The notes beneath the pieces are model-generated. The model was not told where the DNA came from, did no database searches, and saw only the letters and a list, made by a program, of their open reading frames with translations. 64,000 nt of DNA, from the NCBI GenBank assembly GCA_031270825.1, contig JAISXH010000038.1:29139-93138 (forward strand), written 5' to 3'. The stretch is from Bifidobacteriaceae bacterium (GTDB lineage Bacteria; Actinomycetota; Actinomycetes; Actinomycetales; WQXJ01). Of the stretch, positions 1 to 9,967 are shown in pieces. Position numbers and translations under genes: made by a program. Every line of letters begins with the position of its first letter. Within the stretch, counting starts at the first letter, position 1.

Positions 1-724
<724 letters not shown>

Positions 725-729
725 TCGAC

Positions 730-1212
730 GTGACGCCATCGCCTTACACCTCCAGTGATTTCGTGCCGCCGCCGGCCACCAGAGACCAGGCCCAGGACGC
801 CGCCGAGCGCCCGGCCGGCCTGGAAACGGAAGGCGACCAGACGGCATCGGGCAATGAGAAGGCTGGTGGGGAGTTGCCGACCGAATGCCCGCAGTCGCCG
901 GCCTGGCCGAGCGCGGCGGACGTGGAAGAGGCCCTGCGCGACGTGATCGACCCGGAGTTGGGCATCAACGTGGTGGACTTGGGCCTGCTCTACGGCGTGA
1001 CGATCGACCCGCAGGGGCGGGCGGTGGTCGACATGACGTTGACCTCGGCGGCGTGTCCGCTGACCGGCCTGATCGAGTCGCAGGCGGCGGCCGCGCTGGA
1101 GGGCCTGGTGGCGGACACCCGGATCAACTGGGTCTGGTCGCCGCCTTGGGGTCCGGATCGGATCACCGCCGACGGCCGCGAGCAACTGCGGGCGATCGGC
1201 TTCAACGTCTAA
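730..1212 (+). CDS. DUF59/MIP18-family Fe-S assembly protein (SufT-like) with N-terminal extension
   Basis: 160 aa from GTG 730, five bases after the sufU stop, with a GGAAGGG ribosome site at about 713. Residues ~63-160 form a DUF59 domain with the signature DPELGINVVDLGLLYG and the conserved cysteine in TSAACPLT (Cys109). This protein ends SUF operons in actinobacteria and is thought to help Fe-S maturation. The first ~60 residues are Pro/Ala/Glu-rich and without recognisable fold, longer than the usual ~110 aa family. A later start would remove them, but no better ribosome site was seen. Family call is firm; the exact role is inferred from operon position. Confidence 0.88.
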   Translation: MTPSPYTSSDFVPPPATRDQAQDAAERPAGLETEGDQTASGNEKAGGELPTECPQSPAWPSAADVEEALRDVIDPELGINVVDLGLLYGVTIDPQGRAVVDMTLTSAACPLTGLIESQAAAALEGLVADTRINWVWSPPWGPDRITADGREQLRAIGFNV

Positions 1213-1313
1213 ACGGATCGCGGGTCCGTCCCCGGGTTGATGGACACCGGAGTCTTCGTCGCCGGGCCCACGCCCGGAGGCGGTCAGGCGCCCCGCCGCC
1301 AGCCCGGGTAGAA

Positions 1314-1340
1314 TTGGCACTTCGACTGGTCGAGTGCCAA
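1314..1340 (+). promoter_or_regulatory. CIRCE operator (HrcA binding site)
   Basis: Inverted repeat TTGGCACTT - 9 bases - GAGTGCCAA, matching the CIRCE consensus TTAGCACTC-N9-GAGTGCTAA with the exact 9-base spacer. It lies 120 bases before hrcA, so HrcA very likely represses its own hrcA-dnaJ transcript until heat shock. Confidence 0.93.
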
Positions 1341-1460
1341 CCGTGCCAAAGCGACGGACGTCAAAGTCCCCGAACACGGTCAGACCCGGCCGGGGAGCGG
1401 CGCTGGCGGGGGGCGCGCCGGAAGGCCGTGTGCTAGCAGACTTGGAAGTGGGTGACGTCA

Positions 1461-2474
1461 ATGCTGGATGACCGCAGACTGGCGGTGCTCAGGGCGATCA
1501 TTGAGGACTACGTGTCGACCGGCGAGCCGGTCGGATCGCGGGGCTTGGTGGAACGTCATCATCTCAGCGTCTCGCCGGCCACGATTCGCAACGACATGGC
1601 CGTCTTGGAGGAGGCCGGGCTGATCACCCAGCCCCACACCTCGGCTGGACGGGTGCCGACCGATGCCGGCTATCGCTTGTTCGTGGACCAGCTGGCGACG
1701 GTCAAACCGCTTTCGGCGGCGGAACGACGTGCCATCCAGACCCTGCTTGACGGCCCGCTGGACCTGGATCAGATCGTCTCGCGGGCGGTGCGCGCGCTGG
1801 CCCAGCTGACCCACCAGGTGGCGGTGATCCAGTATCCGTCCTTGCGGATGACTCGGGTCCGGCACATCGAATTGGTCGAATTGGCGCCGGCCCGCTGTCT
1901 GCTGGTCATGATCACCGACGCCGGCCGGGTGGAGCAGCGTTTCATCGAGTTGCCCGTGCCGCTGGGGGCGGAGACGGCGGCGGTGCTGCGCTCCCGGCTG
2001 AACGAGGCCACCGCCGGGCCCTCGCTGGAAGACGCCTTCGAGGACTTGGACGGACTGTGGCTCGGCTTCTCCGAAGAGGTCAGGCCGGCCGTGCGGGCGG
2101 TGGTGGAGCGGCTGAAGGAAATCCCCAAGGCCGGCTATCAAGAACGCTTCGTGCTGGCCGGCACCTCGAATCTGGCTCGCTCCTCAGCCGATTTCTCCAG
2201 CTTCATGCCGGTGCTGGAGGCGATCGAGGAACAAGTGGTGCTGCTGAAGTTGTTGACCGAGCTGTCGGCGGATTCGGGTCAGATCGCGGTCCGGATCGGC
2301 CATGAGACCACCCAGGCGGGCCTGGAGGAGACCTCCTTGGTGGCGGCAGGATACGGGCCGGGCCGGACAGTCGCTAATCTAGGGGTGCTGGGCCCCACCC
2401 GAATGGACTACCCTGGCTCGATCGCGGTGGTCCGCGCAATTGCCTTATACCTTTCACGCATACTGGCCGCCTAG
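1461..2474 (+). CDS. hrcA: Heat-inducible transcription repressor HrcA
   Basis: 337 aa from ATG 1461. An in-frame GTG at 1452 would add MTS, but the GGAAG site at 1444-1448 is better spaced for 1461. Typical opening [18 protein letters not shown] leads a winged-helix domain, then the conserved [16 protein letters not shown] segment, then a GAF-like domain with insertion to the C-terminus. HrcA binds CIRCE and represses chaperone genes, with GroEL as corepressor. The CIRCE site upstream and dnaJ 83 bases downstream give a self-regulated heat-shock operon. Confidence 0.96.
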   Translation: MLDDRRLAVLRAIIEDYVSTGEPVGSRGLVERHHLSVSPATIRNDMAVLEEAGLITQPHTSAGRVPTDAGYRLFVDQLATVKPLSAAERRAIQTLLDGPLDLDQIVSRAVRALAQLTHQVAVIQYPSLRMTRVRHIELVELAPARCLLVMITDAGRVEQRFIELPVPLGAETAAVLRSRLNEATAGPSLEDAFEDLDGLWLGFSEEVRPAVRAVVERLKEIPKAGYQERFVLAGTSNLARSSADFSSFMPVLEAIEEQVVLLKLLTELSADSGQIAVRIGHETTQAGLEETSLVAAGYGPGRTVANLGVLGPTRMDYPGSIAVVRAIALYLSRILAA

Positions 2475-2557
2475 CGCGGCCGAACGGGACCGAGATTCGC
2501 CGGCGGGGAGAGCCGGCGCAGGTTGAAGAGGGACGGAAGACGGGACTGAACTGGATA

Positions 2558-3721
2558 ATGAACGACTACTACGCCATCCTTGGGGTCGCCAAGGGCGCCT
2601 CGCCGGAAGAGGTCAAGCTGGCGTACCGTAAAGCCAGCCGAAACCATCACCCTGACATCGTTGGGCACACCCCGCAGGCGGAAGAGGAGTTCAAGCGGAT
2701 CAACGCCGCTTACGAGGTTCTGTCAGACCCCAAGAAGCGCGAAATGTACGATCTCGGCGTGGATCCGCTGGCCCCCGGCGGTGGCCAGGGCGGCGCCCAG
2801 GGCGCGGGGCCGTTCGGCTTCTCCGGCTCTTTCGCCGGGTTCGGGGACATTTTCGAAGCCATGTTCTCCGCCGCCGCAGGCGGCGCGGCGGGTCAATCAG
2901 GTCCCCTCACGCGGGCTTCGCGCGGCCGTGACCAGCTTGAACGCTTGACCGTGGAGCTTGATGAGGCGGTTTTTGGCGGCGTCCACGAAGTGTCCTATTC
3001 GACCCATCTGACCTGCGCCAGTTGCCAGGGCAGTTGCTGCGCGCCGGGCACGGCGCCAACGCGCTGTTCGGCCTGCCAGGGCCGGGGCGTGCGCGAACGC
3101 CTGGTCCGTTCGCTGCTCGGCACCGTCCGGACGATGGATCCCTGCCGTCAATGCCAGGGTTTCGGCACCATCATCGCCAGCCCCTGCCCGGAGTGCTCGG
3201 GCCAGGGCCGGGTCCGGGGCCAGGCCGCTGTCGAGGTCAATGTTCCCGCTGGTGTGGACACCGGCAACCGGTTGCGCATGGTCGGCAAGGGCGAGGTCGG
3301 CCCGGCCGGCGGTCCGGCCGCGGACTTGTATATCGAGTTCAGGGTCAAGCGCCATCCCGACTTCATCCGCGACGGCGACAACCTGCTCGCCACCTTGCCG
3401 ATCCCCATGACCGCGGCCGCGCTTGGCGCCGCGATCGTGATCGAGACGCTGGACGGCCCCCGTGAGGTGGACGTCAAACCTGGTTCGCAGCCCGGGACGG
3501 TCATCACCCTGGAGGGCCTGGGCGCCGGCCGTTTGAACCAGCGCACCCGCGGCGACCTGCGGGTCGAACTGGATGTCCAGGTTCCGACCGGCCTCGACGA
3601 TTCTCAGCGCGAACTGCTCCGTCGTCTGGCTTTGGAGCGGCACGAGGAACGCCCTGAAGCTCGCTTCGCCTCGACCGGAGGGGTGTTCTCGCGTCTCAAG
3701 GACAAGCTGACGGGCAAGTGA
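2558..3721 (+). CDS. dnaJ: Chaperone protein DnaJ (actinobacterial DnaJ2)
   Basis: 387 aa. J-domain at residues 1-65 with HPD at 31-33, then a Gly/Phe-rich linker (about 72-95), four zinc-binding CxxC repeats at roughly 152-220 (CASCQG, CSACQGRG, CRQCQGFG, CPECSGQG) and the C-terminal substrate-binding domains. The first repeat ends in Cys rather than the usual Gly. It stimulates DnaK ATPase and holds unfolded proteins. Pairing with hrcA is typical of the second DnaJ of actinobacteria, under HrcA/CIRCE control. Its stop overlaps the GTG start of rsmE. Confidence 0.95.
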   Translation: MNDYYAILGVAKGASPEEVKLAYRKASRNHHPDIVGHTPQAEEEFKRINAAYEVLSDPKKREMYDLGVDPLAPGGGQGGAQGAGPFGFSGSFAGFGDIFEAMFSAAAGGAAGQSGPLTRASRGRDQLERLTVELDEAVFGGVHEVSYSTHLTCASCQGSCCAPGTAPTRCSACQGRGVRERLVRSLLGTVRTMDPCRQCQGFGTIIASPCPECSGQGRVRGQAAVEVNVPAGVDTGNRLRMVGKGEVGPAGGPAADLYIEFRVKRHPDFIRDGDNLLATLPIPMTAAALGAAIVIETLDGPREVDVKPGSQPGTVITLEGLGAGRLNQRTRGDLRVELDVQVPTGLDDSQRELLRRLALERHEERPEARFASTGGVFSRLKDKLTGK

Positions 3722-4521
3722 CCGCCCCGCTGTTCTGGGCGCCGCCGGCCGAACTGGCCCAGGCCCGCCCCGGCCACACTTTTACTTTGACGGGCCCGGA
3801 GGCCCATCACGCCGTGGCCGTCAAACGTTTACGGGTCGGCGAGTCGGCGTTGTTGTCCGATGCCGCCGGCCGGCTCGCCCACACCACCGTCCTGGACGTT
3901 GTCCCCGGCGCCGCGCCAGCTCTGAGCGTCCTGATCGACGCCATCGAGGACGTGCCCCTGCGAACGCCCCGCCTGATCCTGGTCCAGGCCCTGACCAAAC
4001 AGCGCCGCGACGAGGCCGCCGTGGCCGCCGCCACAGCCCTGGGCGTGGACGCCATCATCCCCTGGCAAGCCGCCCGCTCAGTCGCCCGCTGGCTCGACCC
4101 CCCCGCCGCCCTGAGCGCCAAGGCGGCGCAGGGCGCCGAACGCTGGTTGAGTCTGGCCCGCGCGGAGGCCAAGGTGGCTCGCCGCCCCTGGGTCCCCGAG
4201 GTGCTCCGCCCCGCCGATTCGGCGGCCCTGGCAGGCTTGCTGTCCCAGGCGATCGCGGCCGGATCAATCGGCGTGGTGCTCCACGAGGACGCCGGGGCGG
4301 GCTTGGCTGGCGCGCTGGCCGGACTGCGCCGCCCCGACAGCGCCGCCGCCGCCGTCTACCTCATAACCGGCCCGGAGGGCGGCATCTCCAGCGCCGAATT
4401 GGCGGCCTTCGCCAAAGCCGGCTGCGTCCAGGCGCGCCTGGGCCCAGAAGTGCTGCGTGCCGGCCTGGCCGGCCCGGCCGCCCTAGCCGTGTCCAGCCAC
4501 CTCCTAGCCCGCTGGCCCTAA
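3718..4521 (+). CDS. rsmE: 16S rRNA (uracil-1498-N3)-methyltransferase RsmE
   Basis: 267 aa from GTG 3718, overlapping the dnaJ stop (GTGA). The N-terminal PUA-like region contains GPEAHHAVAVKRLRVGE. The C-terminal SPOUT domain carries the knot signature LITGPEGGISSAEL near residue 216 and LGPEVLRAG near the end. It uses SAM to methylate U1498 of 16S rRNA in the assembled 30S subunit. The dnaJ-rsmE-HIT order is common in actinobacteria. Rich in GC and in alanine like its neighbours. Confidence 0.93.
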   Translation: MTAPLFWAPPAELAQARPGHTFTLTGPEAHHAVAVKRLRVGESALLSDAAGRLAHTTVLDVVPGAAPALSVLIDAIEDVPLRTPRLILVQALTKQRRDEAAVAAATALGVDAIIPWQAARSVARWLDPPAALSAKAAQGAERWLSLARAEAKVARRPWVPEVLRPADSAALAGLLSQAIAAGSIGVVLHEDAGAGLAGALAGLRRPDSAAAAVYLITGPEGGISSAELAAFAKAGCVQARLGPEVLRAGLAGPAALAVSSHLLARWP

Positions 4522-4529
4522 CCATCCCC

Positions 4530-4609
4530 CACGCAAGGGGACGGTGACCCTGCGGAATTCCGCAAGGGGACGGTGATCCTGCGGAATTCCGCACGGGGAC
4601 GGTGATCGG
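4530..4609 (+). repeat. Tandem 29-bp repeat, GGGGACGGTGAT family, copy 1
   Basis: Three copies start at 4537, 4566 and 4595 with an exact 29-base period. Each begins GGGGACGGTGAY and continues CCTGCGGAATTCCGC; the third is cut short. The GCGGAATTCCGC part is itself a palindrome. The same element recurs at 19493-19569, 42692-42708 and 52342-52368. It lies just after the rsmE stop and may form hairpins. Confidence 0.9.
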
Positions 4610-4765
4610 ACCCCAGCGCGGGACTCGGCTTGGGCTCTGATAGTTGGATCGGCCTAGGATTGGTGGTCGAAGGCGCCGTCGCGTTTGGCGCGTCGGCCCG
4701 GGCGATGTCTGGCCCGCAGAGCGACCATCGCAAAGCGGGAATCACCGGCGAGGGGAATTGAGACC

Positions 4766-5713
4766 ATGGCGGACTGGAGCGATTTCGACCAGGCCAGCGC
4801 GGCTTTAGACGATCCGGCCCTGGCGCCTGACGATCTGGCGACCATCGCCGACCTGTGGCCTGAGCTGTGGGAGCGGCTGGTGACACATCCTTCGGCCTAT
4901 CCGGAGTTGGTGGCCTGGCTGGGAGAACAGGGCGTGGCAGCAGCCGGCGAGGCGGGGGGCACGTCTAGCTCGCTGCACCTTCCCCCAGAACTGCAGTCCC
5001 CCTGGGTGCCGGCGGCCCGGTCTGGGCCTGAAATACCGAGTTCGCCGCAGTCCCGGTCGGCCGGTTCTGGGCCGATGCCGCCCGGTTCTGTCGCGCCGCC
5101 GCATGCGTTCTGGCCGGGGATGGCCCAGGCCCCTCTACGCGGGCCCGGCGGGCAGGCGCCTTGGACGGGACCGCCCGCGCTGTATTCGCCGCCGAAGGCG
5201 GCTATGAAACGCGGGCGGCTGGCGGCGATCATCGCGATTGCGGTGATTGTGTTGGGCGGGGGCGTGGCCGGGATTTGGGCGCTCAACGGCGGTGACCGGA
5301 TCGCCCTGGTGCGGAACGGGTCGCGGGTCAGCCTTGACGATGGCGAGACTCCATACCGCGGTTCCGTGACGCTGGACGGCGAGGTTCAAGCGGAAGTCGG
5401 GTTCGTTCTCTCGGCAGATGGGAAAACGCTGCATCACGTGTCCACACGGTTGGAAGGCGGCGTGTTGAGGCGCGAATACGGCCTCGGTTGGACAACCCAC
5501 ACGGACGCCACGAGGTTCGACATCATCGACGGCAAGGTTGTCGCTGACATTAGCTCTGACGGTGAGCTGGAGGTCTTGGAGCTGACCTTCGACGGGATCA
5601 TGGCCGGTGGCACTTTCACCTGCAGGCGCGAGTTCGGAGAGTCAGACACCCGTGTCGGCGAAATGGTGGATCTGGGCACCGCCCAGGTCGTGGTGTCGCC
5701 GCTCGAGGACTGA
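4766..5713 (+). CDS. Single-pass membrane protein with variant leucine-rich repeat N-terminal domain
   Basis: 315 aa from ATG 4766, with AGGGGA nine bases upstream. Residues ~10-55 (ALDDPALAPDDLATIADLWP, then ELWERLVTHPSAYPELVAWL) match the short variant-leucine-rich-repeat-like domain found at the start of many actinobacterial membrane proteins. A Pro/Gly-rich stretch follows, then one transmembrane helix (about 152-173), then an extracytoplasmic beta-rich domain to residue 315. The outer domain is not recognised. It sits alone between rsmE and the HIT gene, after a repeat element. Function unknown; surface or envelope sensing is only a guess. Confidence 0.78.
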   Translation: MADWSDFDQASAALDDPALAPDDLATIADLWPELWERLVTHPSAYPELVAWLGEQGVAAAGEAGGTSSSLHLPPELQSPWVPAARSGPEIPSSPQSRSAGSGPMPPGSVAPPHAFWPGMAQAPLRGPGGQAPWTGPPALYSPPKAAMKRGRLAAIIAIAVIVLGGGVAGIWALNGGDRIALVRNGSRVSLDDGETPYRGSVTLDGEVQAEVGFVLSADGKTLHHVSTRLEGGVLRREYGLGWTTHTDATRFDIIDGKVVADISSDGELEVLELTFDGIMAGGTFTCRREFGESDTRVGEMVDLGTAQVVVSPLED

Positions 5714-5885
5714 ACGGACGCCGGACGGCATCGGGCAACGACGGCGGGATCCCGAGGCGGGAGCGCGGCCGGGCGTTCAAAGCCAAACGACGCCGGGCGG
5801 CCAAGGGCAATGGCAACGGCCCCACGCCCCATGCGCGGGAGGGCGCCCAACGTCGACGCGACGCCGGGATCGGTAGAGTAGTGGC

Positions 5886-6233
5886 ATGTCATTGCCCGCG
5901 GATTGCTTGTTCTGTCAGTTTGTGGACGGCACCCTGGAAACCGAGATCGTGGGTCAAAACGAGCACGCGATCGCCTTCCGCGACATCAATCCGCAGGCCC
6001 CCCTGCACGTCCTGGTCATCCCGCGCGAACACTACGCCGATGTGGCCGCCCTGGCCGGGGCCGATCCGGAAGCGCTGGCCGACCTGGTGGGCTTGGCCCA
6101 GGAGGTCGCCCTCGATGAGGCGGACGGCGAATACCGCCTGATCTTCAATTCGGGGCCGATGGCCGGTCAAAGCGTTTTCCATGTCCACGGCCATGTCCTG
6201 GGCGGGACCAAGCTCGGGTGGTCGCCGGCCTGA
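5886..6233 (+). CDS. HIT-family nucleotide hydrolase (histidine triad)
   Basis: 115 aa. The N-terminal CLFC pair is typical of Zn-binding Hint-like proteins, and the histidine triad FHVHGHVLGG gives H99, H101 and H103, with H101 as the nucleophile. This family hydrolyses purine nucleoside phosphoramidates and AMP conjugates. Its stop overlaps the ATG of phoH (TGATG), so the two are translationally coupled, as in other actinobacteria. Confidence 0.93.
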   Translation: MSLPADCLFCQFVDGTLETEIVGQNEHAIAFRDINPQAPLHVLVIPREHYADVAALAGADPEALADLVGLAQEVALDEADGEYRLIFNSGPMAGQSVFHVHGHVLGGTKLGWSPA

Positions 6234-7375
6234 TGCCAGATCCCAACGCGGCCCTGCGAACCATCCGGGTGGCGGACCAGAGCGTGATGATGGCCCTGGT
6301 GGGCCGGGCGGACGCGAACCTGAGAGCGATTGAACAGGCCGCGCCCGCGGCAGACGTCCACGTCCGCGGCGACGTCATCACGGTCAGAGGGGACGGGCCG
6401 GACGCCGATGCCGCCCAGACGCTGATCGGCGAACTGCTGGTGATCATAGGGCGCGGTGGCGAGATCGGCCCGGACGATGTCCGCCGGATCGCGGCCATGC
6501 TGGCCGATGTGTCGGCGGGCGGGAAGGCCGAGAGCCCCAGCGCTGCCCTGACCAAATCCATTTTGTCGGCCCGGGGCCGGACCGTGCGGCCCAAGACCTT
6601 GGGTCAGAAACGCTACGTCGACATGATCGATGCCGCCACCGTGGTTTTCGCGATCGGCCCGGCCGGGACCGGCAAGACCTATCTGGCCATGGCCAAAGCG
6701 GTCCAAGCCCTGCAATCGAAGCAGGTCAATCGGATCGTGTTGACACGGCCCGCAGTCGAGGCGGGCGAACGCCTGGGCTTCCTGCCCGGCACCTTGGGGG
6801 AGAAGATCGACCCCTACTTGCGTCCCCTGTATGACGCCCTCCAAGACATGATGGACCCCGACCACATCCCCAAGCTGATGGACGCGGGCACCATCGAAGT
6901 CGCCCCTTTGGCCTATATGCGGGGGCGCACCCTCAACGACGCCTTCATCATTTTGGACGAAGCCCAGAACACCACCGCGGAGCAGATGAAGATGTTCCTG
7001 ACCCGCCTGGGCTTCAGTTCGAAGATGGTGGTCACGGGGGACATCACTCAGACCGACCTGCCCTCGGGCCAGCATTCCGGTTTGCGGGTGGTGCGGGACA
7101 TCTTGGAAGGCCTGGACGGTCTCGCTTTTTGCGAGCTGACCAGCCGCGATGTGGTCCGGCACCGGATCGTCTCCGAGATCATCGACGCTTGGGGCGCCTG
7201 GGATGAGGCCCGTCGCCGCGAGCGCGCCAGCGCCGCCGGCGGCAGGGCGAGCGGCTGGGCAGGCGAAAGGGCAAGCGGCCGGGCAGGCGAAAGGGCAAGC
7301 GGCAGGAGCCGCGACAGGACCGAGGACAGCGCCGGCGGCAGGGCCGAATGGAACCAGTCGGGACGGGACCGATGA
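6233..7375 (+). CDS. PhoH-family ATPase (PhoH-like) with repetitive C-terminal tail
   Basis: 380 aa from ATG 6233, overlapping the HIT stop. N-terminal KH-like region, then the P-loop ATPase domain with Walker A GPAGTGKT (~142-149) and Walker B FIILDEAQN (~238), followed by TGDITQTDLP. The family is linked to RNA metabolism and regularly precedes ybeY. The last ~50 residues, from about 327, are low-complexity and built from a repeated GERASGRA-type unit, a tail I do not know from standard PhoH proteins. The stop still overlaps the ybeY start (ATGA), so the tail looks translated rather than a frameshift product. Confidence 0.92.
   Translation: MPDPNAALRTIRVADQSVMMALVGRADANLRAIEQAAPAADVHVRGDVITVRGDGPDADAAQTLIGELLVIIGRGGEIGPDDVRRIAAMLADVSAGGKAESPSAALTKSILSARGRTVRPKTLGQKRYVDMIDAATVVFAIGPAGTGKTYLAMAKAVQALQSKQVNRIVLTRPAVEAGERLGFLPGTLGEKIDPYLRPLYDALQDMMDPDHIPKLMDAGTIEVAPLAYMRGRTLNDAFIILDEAQNTTAEQMKMFLTRLGFSSKMVVTGDITQTDLPSGQHSGLRVVRDILEGLDGLAFCELTSRDVVRHRIVSEIIDAWGAWDEARRRERASAAGGRASGWAGERASGRAGERASGRSRDRTEDSAGGRAEWNQSGRDR
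7257..7304 (+). repeat. In-frame 24-bp tandem repeat in phoH tail
   Basis: Two identical-type 24-base units (7257-7280 and 7281-7304) beginning GGGCAGGCGAAAGGGCAAGC. Because 24 is a multiple of 3, the reading frame is kept and the protein gains repeated GERASGRA units. Partial copies flank it on both sides. Confidence 0.85.
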
Positions 7376-7824
7376 GCGTAGAGGTCCTCAACGAGACCAC
7401 CACCAAGATCGACGAACTCGAATTCGCGCAGTTGGGACGGTTTGTCCTGGACAGTCTCAACGTCCATCCCCAAGCCGAGCTGGTGATCTCTTTCGTCGAC
7501 CCGAACACCATAGCTGAGCTGCATGAACGCTTCCTGGACGAGCCCGGCCCCACCGACGTCATGAGTTTCCCGATGGATGAGTTGCGCCCCGGCAGCGAGG
7601 ATGAGCCGGGCCGGCCCGGCATTCTGGGGGACGTGGTGGTCTGCCCGGATGTGGCGGCCGAACAGGCTCGCGAGATGGGCCAGAGCTTGGAGGACGAGCT
7701 GCTGGTCCTGGCCACGCATGGCATTTTGCATCTGCTCGGGTTTGATCACGCCGAACCAAATGAACGTGAGGCCATGTTCGGCCTGCAGCGCAAGCTGGTC
7801 CTCGCCTTCATCGCCTCGAGGTAG
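7372..7824 (+). CDS. ybeY: Endoribonuclease YbeY (rRNA maturation factor)
   Basis: 150 aa from ATG 7372, overlapping the phoH stop by ATGA. An upstream in-frame ATG at 7348 lies inside phoH and gives a poorer start. The metal-binding signature HGILHLLGFDH lies at about residues 117-127, with the three His that bind zinc. LGDVVVCPDVA and TDVMSFP are also typical. It processes 16S rRNA 3' ends and takes part in ribosome quality control. The phoH-ybeY-corC-era order is strongly conserved. Confidence 0.95.
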   Translation: MSVEVLNETTTKIDELEFAQLGRFVLDSLNVHPQAELVISFVDPNTIAELHERFLDEPGPTDVMSFPMDELRPGSEDEPGRPGILGDVVVCPDVAAEQAREMGQSLEDELLVLATHGILHLLGFDHAEPNEREAMFGLQRKLVLAFIASR

Positions 7825-7827
7825 CGC

Positions 7828-9093
7828 GTGGGCACGATTCCCTGGTGGGCTCTGGTATGTGGCGCGGTGGTCGGAATGTCTTTGTCGATGTTGACCGCCG
7901 CCGGCGAGGCGGCTCTGCAACGTTTGTCGCTGGCCAGTGACAGCGATCTGGCGGAGCTGCCCGCCCGGCAGCGCCGGCGCATCGCCAAGCTGTTGGATTC
8001 GGCCGAGACGGTGGTGCCGTCTTCGTCATTCGCCCGCGTGCTGTTCCAGTTGTTCGCCGGCATTTCGATGGCCCTATGGGCGGTGAGCTGGGTCGGCGCG
8101 GGCTGGCGGGCGCTTGGTGTCGCGGTGGCCGCGGCGGCGGTGGCGGCGGTGGCCGTGGCGGTCATCCGGCCGCGGGCCAGGGCCTCGGCCGAACCGGTGC
8201 TGACGCTCCGATGGGCCGGACCCTGGCTGGCGTTGTTCCATGTCCTGGGGGCGCCGATCCGGCCGTTGTTGCGGCGCTTGGCGCCTTCAGGCATGCTCCT
8301 GTCCCCGGAGGAGCTGGCTGACCTGGTGGAACATGTCTCCACGACGGACGCGATCGCCGCTGAGGACCGCGAGATGCTCTCATCGGTGGTGGAGTTGGGC
8401 CAGACGCTGGCGCGCGAGGTGATGGTGCCGCGCACCGATGTGGTCGCGTTGGAGGCGACCAAGTCGCTGCGCAAGGCGATGGCCCTGTTTCTGCGCTCCG
8501 GGCATTCGCGCGTCCCCGTGATCGGCCCGGATGGGTTGGACGAGGTGTTCGGGGTCGCCTATCTGAAGGACACGGCTTTGGTTTTGCAGGCCCGGCCCGA
8601 TGCCGCCGAGGAGCCGATCAGCACCGTCATGCGCCCCGCGGTGTTCGTTCCGGAGTCCAAACCGGCCGATGACGTGATGCGCGAACTGCAGTCGTTGGGC
8701 ACGCATTTGGCCCTGGTGGTGGATGAATACGGAGGCGTGGCCGGGTTGGTCACGATGGAGGATTTGTTGGAGGAGATCGTCGGCGAGTTGACCGACGAAC
8801 ACGATCCGGACCCGTTGGAGATGGAGGCGTTGGGGGACGGCGTCTATCGCGTGCCGGCCCGTTTCGAGTTGGACCGGTTGGGGGAGGCCTTCGACTTGGA
8901 GATTGACGACGATGACGTCGACACCGTTGGCGGTCTGCTCGCCAAAGCGCTCGGCCGGGTGCCCATCTCCGGGTCGCAGGCTGAGGTCCAAGGACTGGTG
9001 TTGACGGCTGAACGCATCGAGGGGCGGCGCAAGCAGGTCGCGACTGTCCTGGTCAGACGATTCGAGAGGCCGGTGCCGGAAGATGAGGAGTGA
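7828..9093 (+). CDS. CBS-domain transporter-associated protein of the HlyC/CorC family
   Basis: 421 aa from GTG 7828, three bases after ybeY. Residues 1-110 form a DUF21-like membrane region with about three helices. A pair of CBS domains follows at about 190-320 (AREVMVPRTDVVAL, then HLALVVDEYGGVAGLVTMEDLLEEIVGE), and a CorC_HlyC domain at about 330-410 (FELDRLGEAF, DTVGGLLAKALGRVP). Such proteins are tied to Mg/Co efflux. Overlaps era by 11 bases, so translation is coupled. Confidence 0.92.
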   Translation: MGTIPWWALVCGAVVGMSLSMLTAAGEAALQRLSLASDSDLAELPARQRRRIAKLLDSAETVVPSSSFARVLFQLFAGISMALWAVSWVGAGWRALGVAVAAAAVAAVAVAVIRPRARASAEPVLTLRWAGPWLALFHVLGAPIRPLLRRLAPSGMLLSPEELADLVEHVSTTDAIAAEDREMLSSVVELGQTLAREVMVPRTDVVALEATKSLRKAMALFLRSGHSRVPVIGPDGLDEVFGVAYLKDTALVLQARPDAAEEPISTVMRPAVFVPESKPADDVMRELQSLGTHLALVVDEYGGVAGLVTMEDLLEEIVGELTDEHDPDPLEMEALGDGVYRVPARFELDRLGEAFDLEIDDDDVDTVGGLLAKALGRVPISGSQAEVQGLVLTAERIEGRRKQVATVLVRRFERPVPEDEE

Positions 9094-9967
9094 GGCCGGG
9101 TTCCGGTCTGGGTTTGTGGCGGTGGTGGGACGGCCCAATGTGGGCAAGTCGACGCTGACGAACGCTCTGGTCGGGGAGAAGGTGGCGATCACATCGAGCC
9201 GGCCGGAGACTACCCGCCGCCAGATCAGGGGCATCATCGACCGGGACGGCTATCAGGTGGTGTTGGTCGACACGCCGGGGTTGCACCGTCCCCGCACGCT
9301 GCTTGGTCAGCGGCTGAATGACCTGGTGCGGGAGGCGCTGGCGGATGTCGATGTGGCGGTGGTGTGCCTGCCGGCCGATCAGCCGGTCGGGCCGGGGGAC
9401 CGGTTCTTGCTGGCGGCGCTGCCAGAACGGGTGGTGCGAGTGGCGGCGGTGACCAAGATCGACAAGGTGGCGCGCCCGGCCTTGGCGGCGAAGCTGGTTG
9501 AAGTCGACACTCTGGCGGATTGGCGGGCTTTGGTGCCGGTGGCAGCGGCGGCGGGGCCGGGCGGGCCGGGCGTGGCGGAGTTGAGCGCGGTGTTGGGGGC
9601 GGCCATGCCGCCGGGGCCGCGCTGGTATCCGGATGGCGCCCCGACTGACACTCCGCTCGAGATCCGGATCGCCGAACTGGTCCGGGAGGCCGCCCTGGAA
9701 CAGGTCCGCGACGAGTTGCCGCATTCGGTGGCGGTGGTGGTGGACGAATTGGAGCTGCCCAAAATCCATGTGTCGCTCTTCGTTGAGCGGGACTCGCAGA
9801 AGGGGATTGTGATCGGGCGGCGAGGCGCCGGGTTGAAGACTATTGGCTCGCAGGCGCGGCCCCAGATCGAGGCGCTGGTGGGGCGGAAGGTGTTCCTGGA
9901 AATCCAGGTCAAGGTGGCCAAGGAATGGCAGCGCGACCCCAAGGCGCTGCGAAGGCTGGGCTTTTGA
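9083..9967 (+). CDS. era: GTPase Era
   Basis: 294 aa. G1 GRPNVGKS at residues 16-23, TTRR switch I near 40, G3 DTPG near 63, G4 TKID near 124, and a C-terminal KH domain with GIVIGRRGAGLKTIG. Era binds the 3' end of 16S rRNA and is needed for 30S assembly, working next to YbeY. ATG 9083 lies inside the end of the corC-like gene. Its stop overlaps the next start (TGATG). Length matches the family. Confidence 0.96.
   Translation: MRSEAGFRSGFVAVVGRPNVGKSTLTNALVGEKVAITSSRPETTRRQIRGIIDRDGYQVVLVDTPGLHRPRTLLGQRLNDLVREALADVDVAVVCLPADQPVGPGDRFLLAALPERVVRVAAVTKIDKVARPALAAKLVEVDTLADWRALVPVAAAAGPGGPGVAELSAVLGAAMPPGPRWYPDGAPTDTPLEIRIAELVREAALEQVRDELPHSVAVVVDELELPKIHVSLFVERDSQKGIVIGRRGAGLKTIGSQARPQIEALVGRKVFLEIQVKVAKEWQRDPKALRRLGF

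Noticed and set aside
7200..7375. Frameshift at the end of phoH
   Set aside because: The stop overlaps the ybeY start as expected for coupled genes, so the odd tail is a repeat expansion and not a shifted frame.
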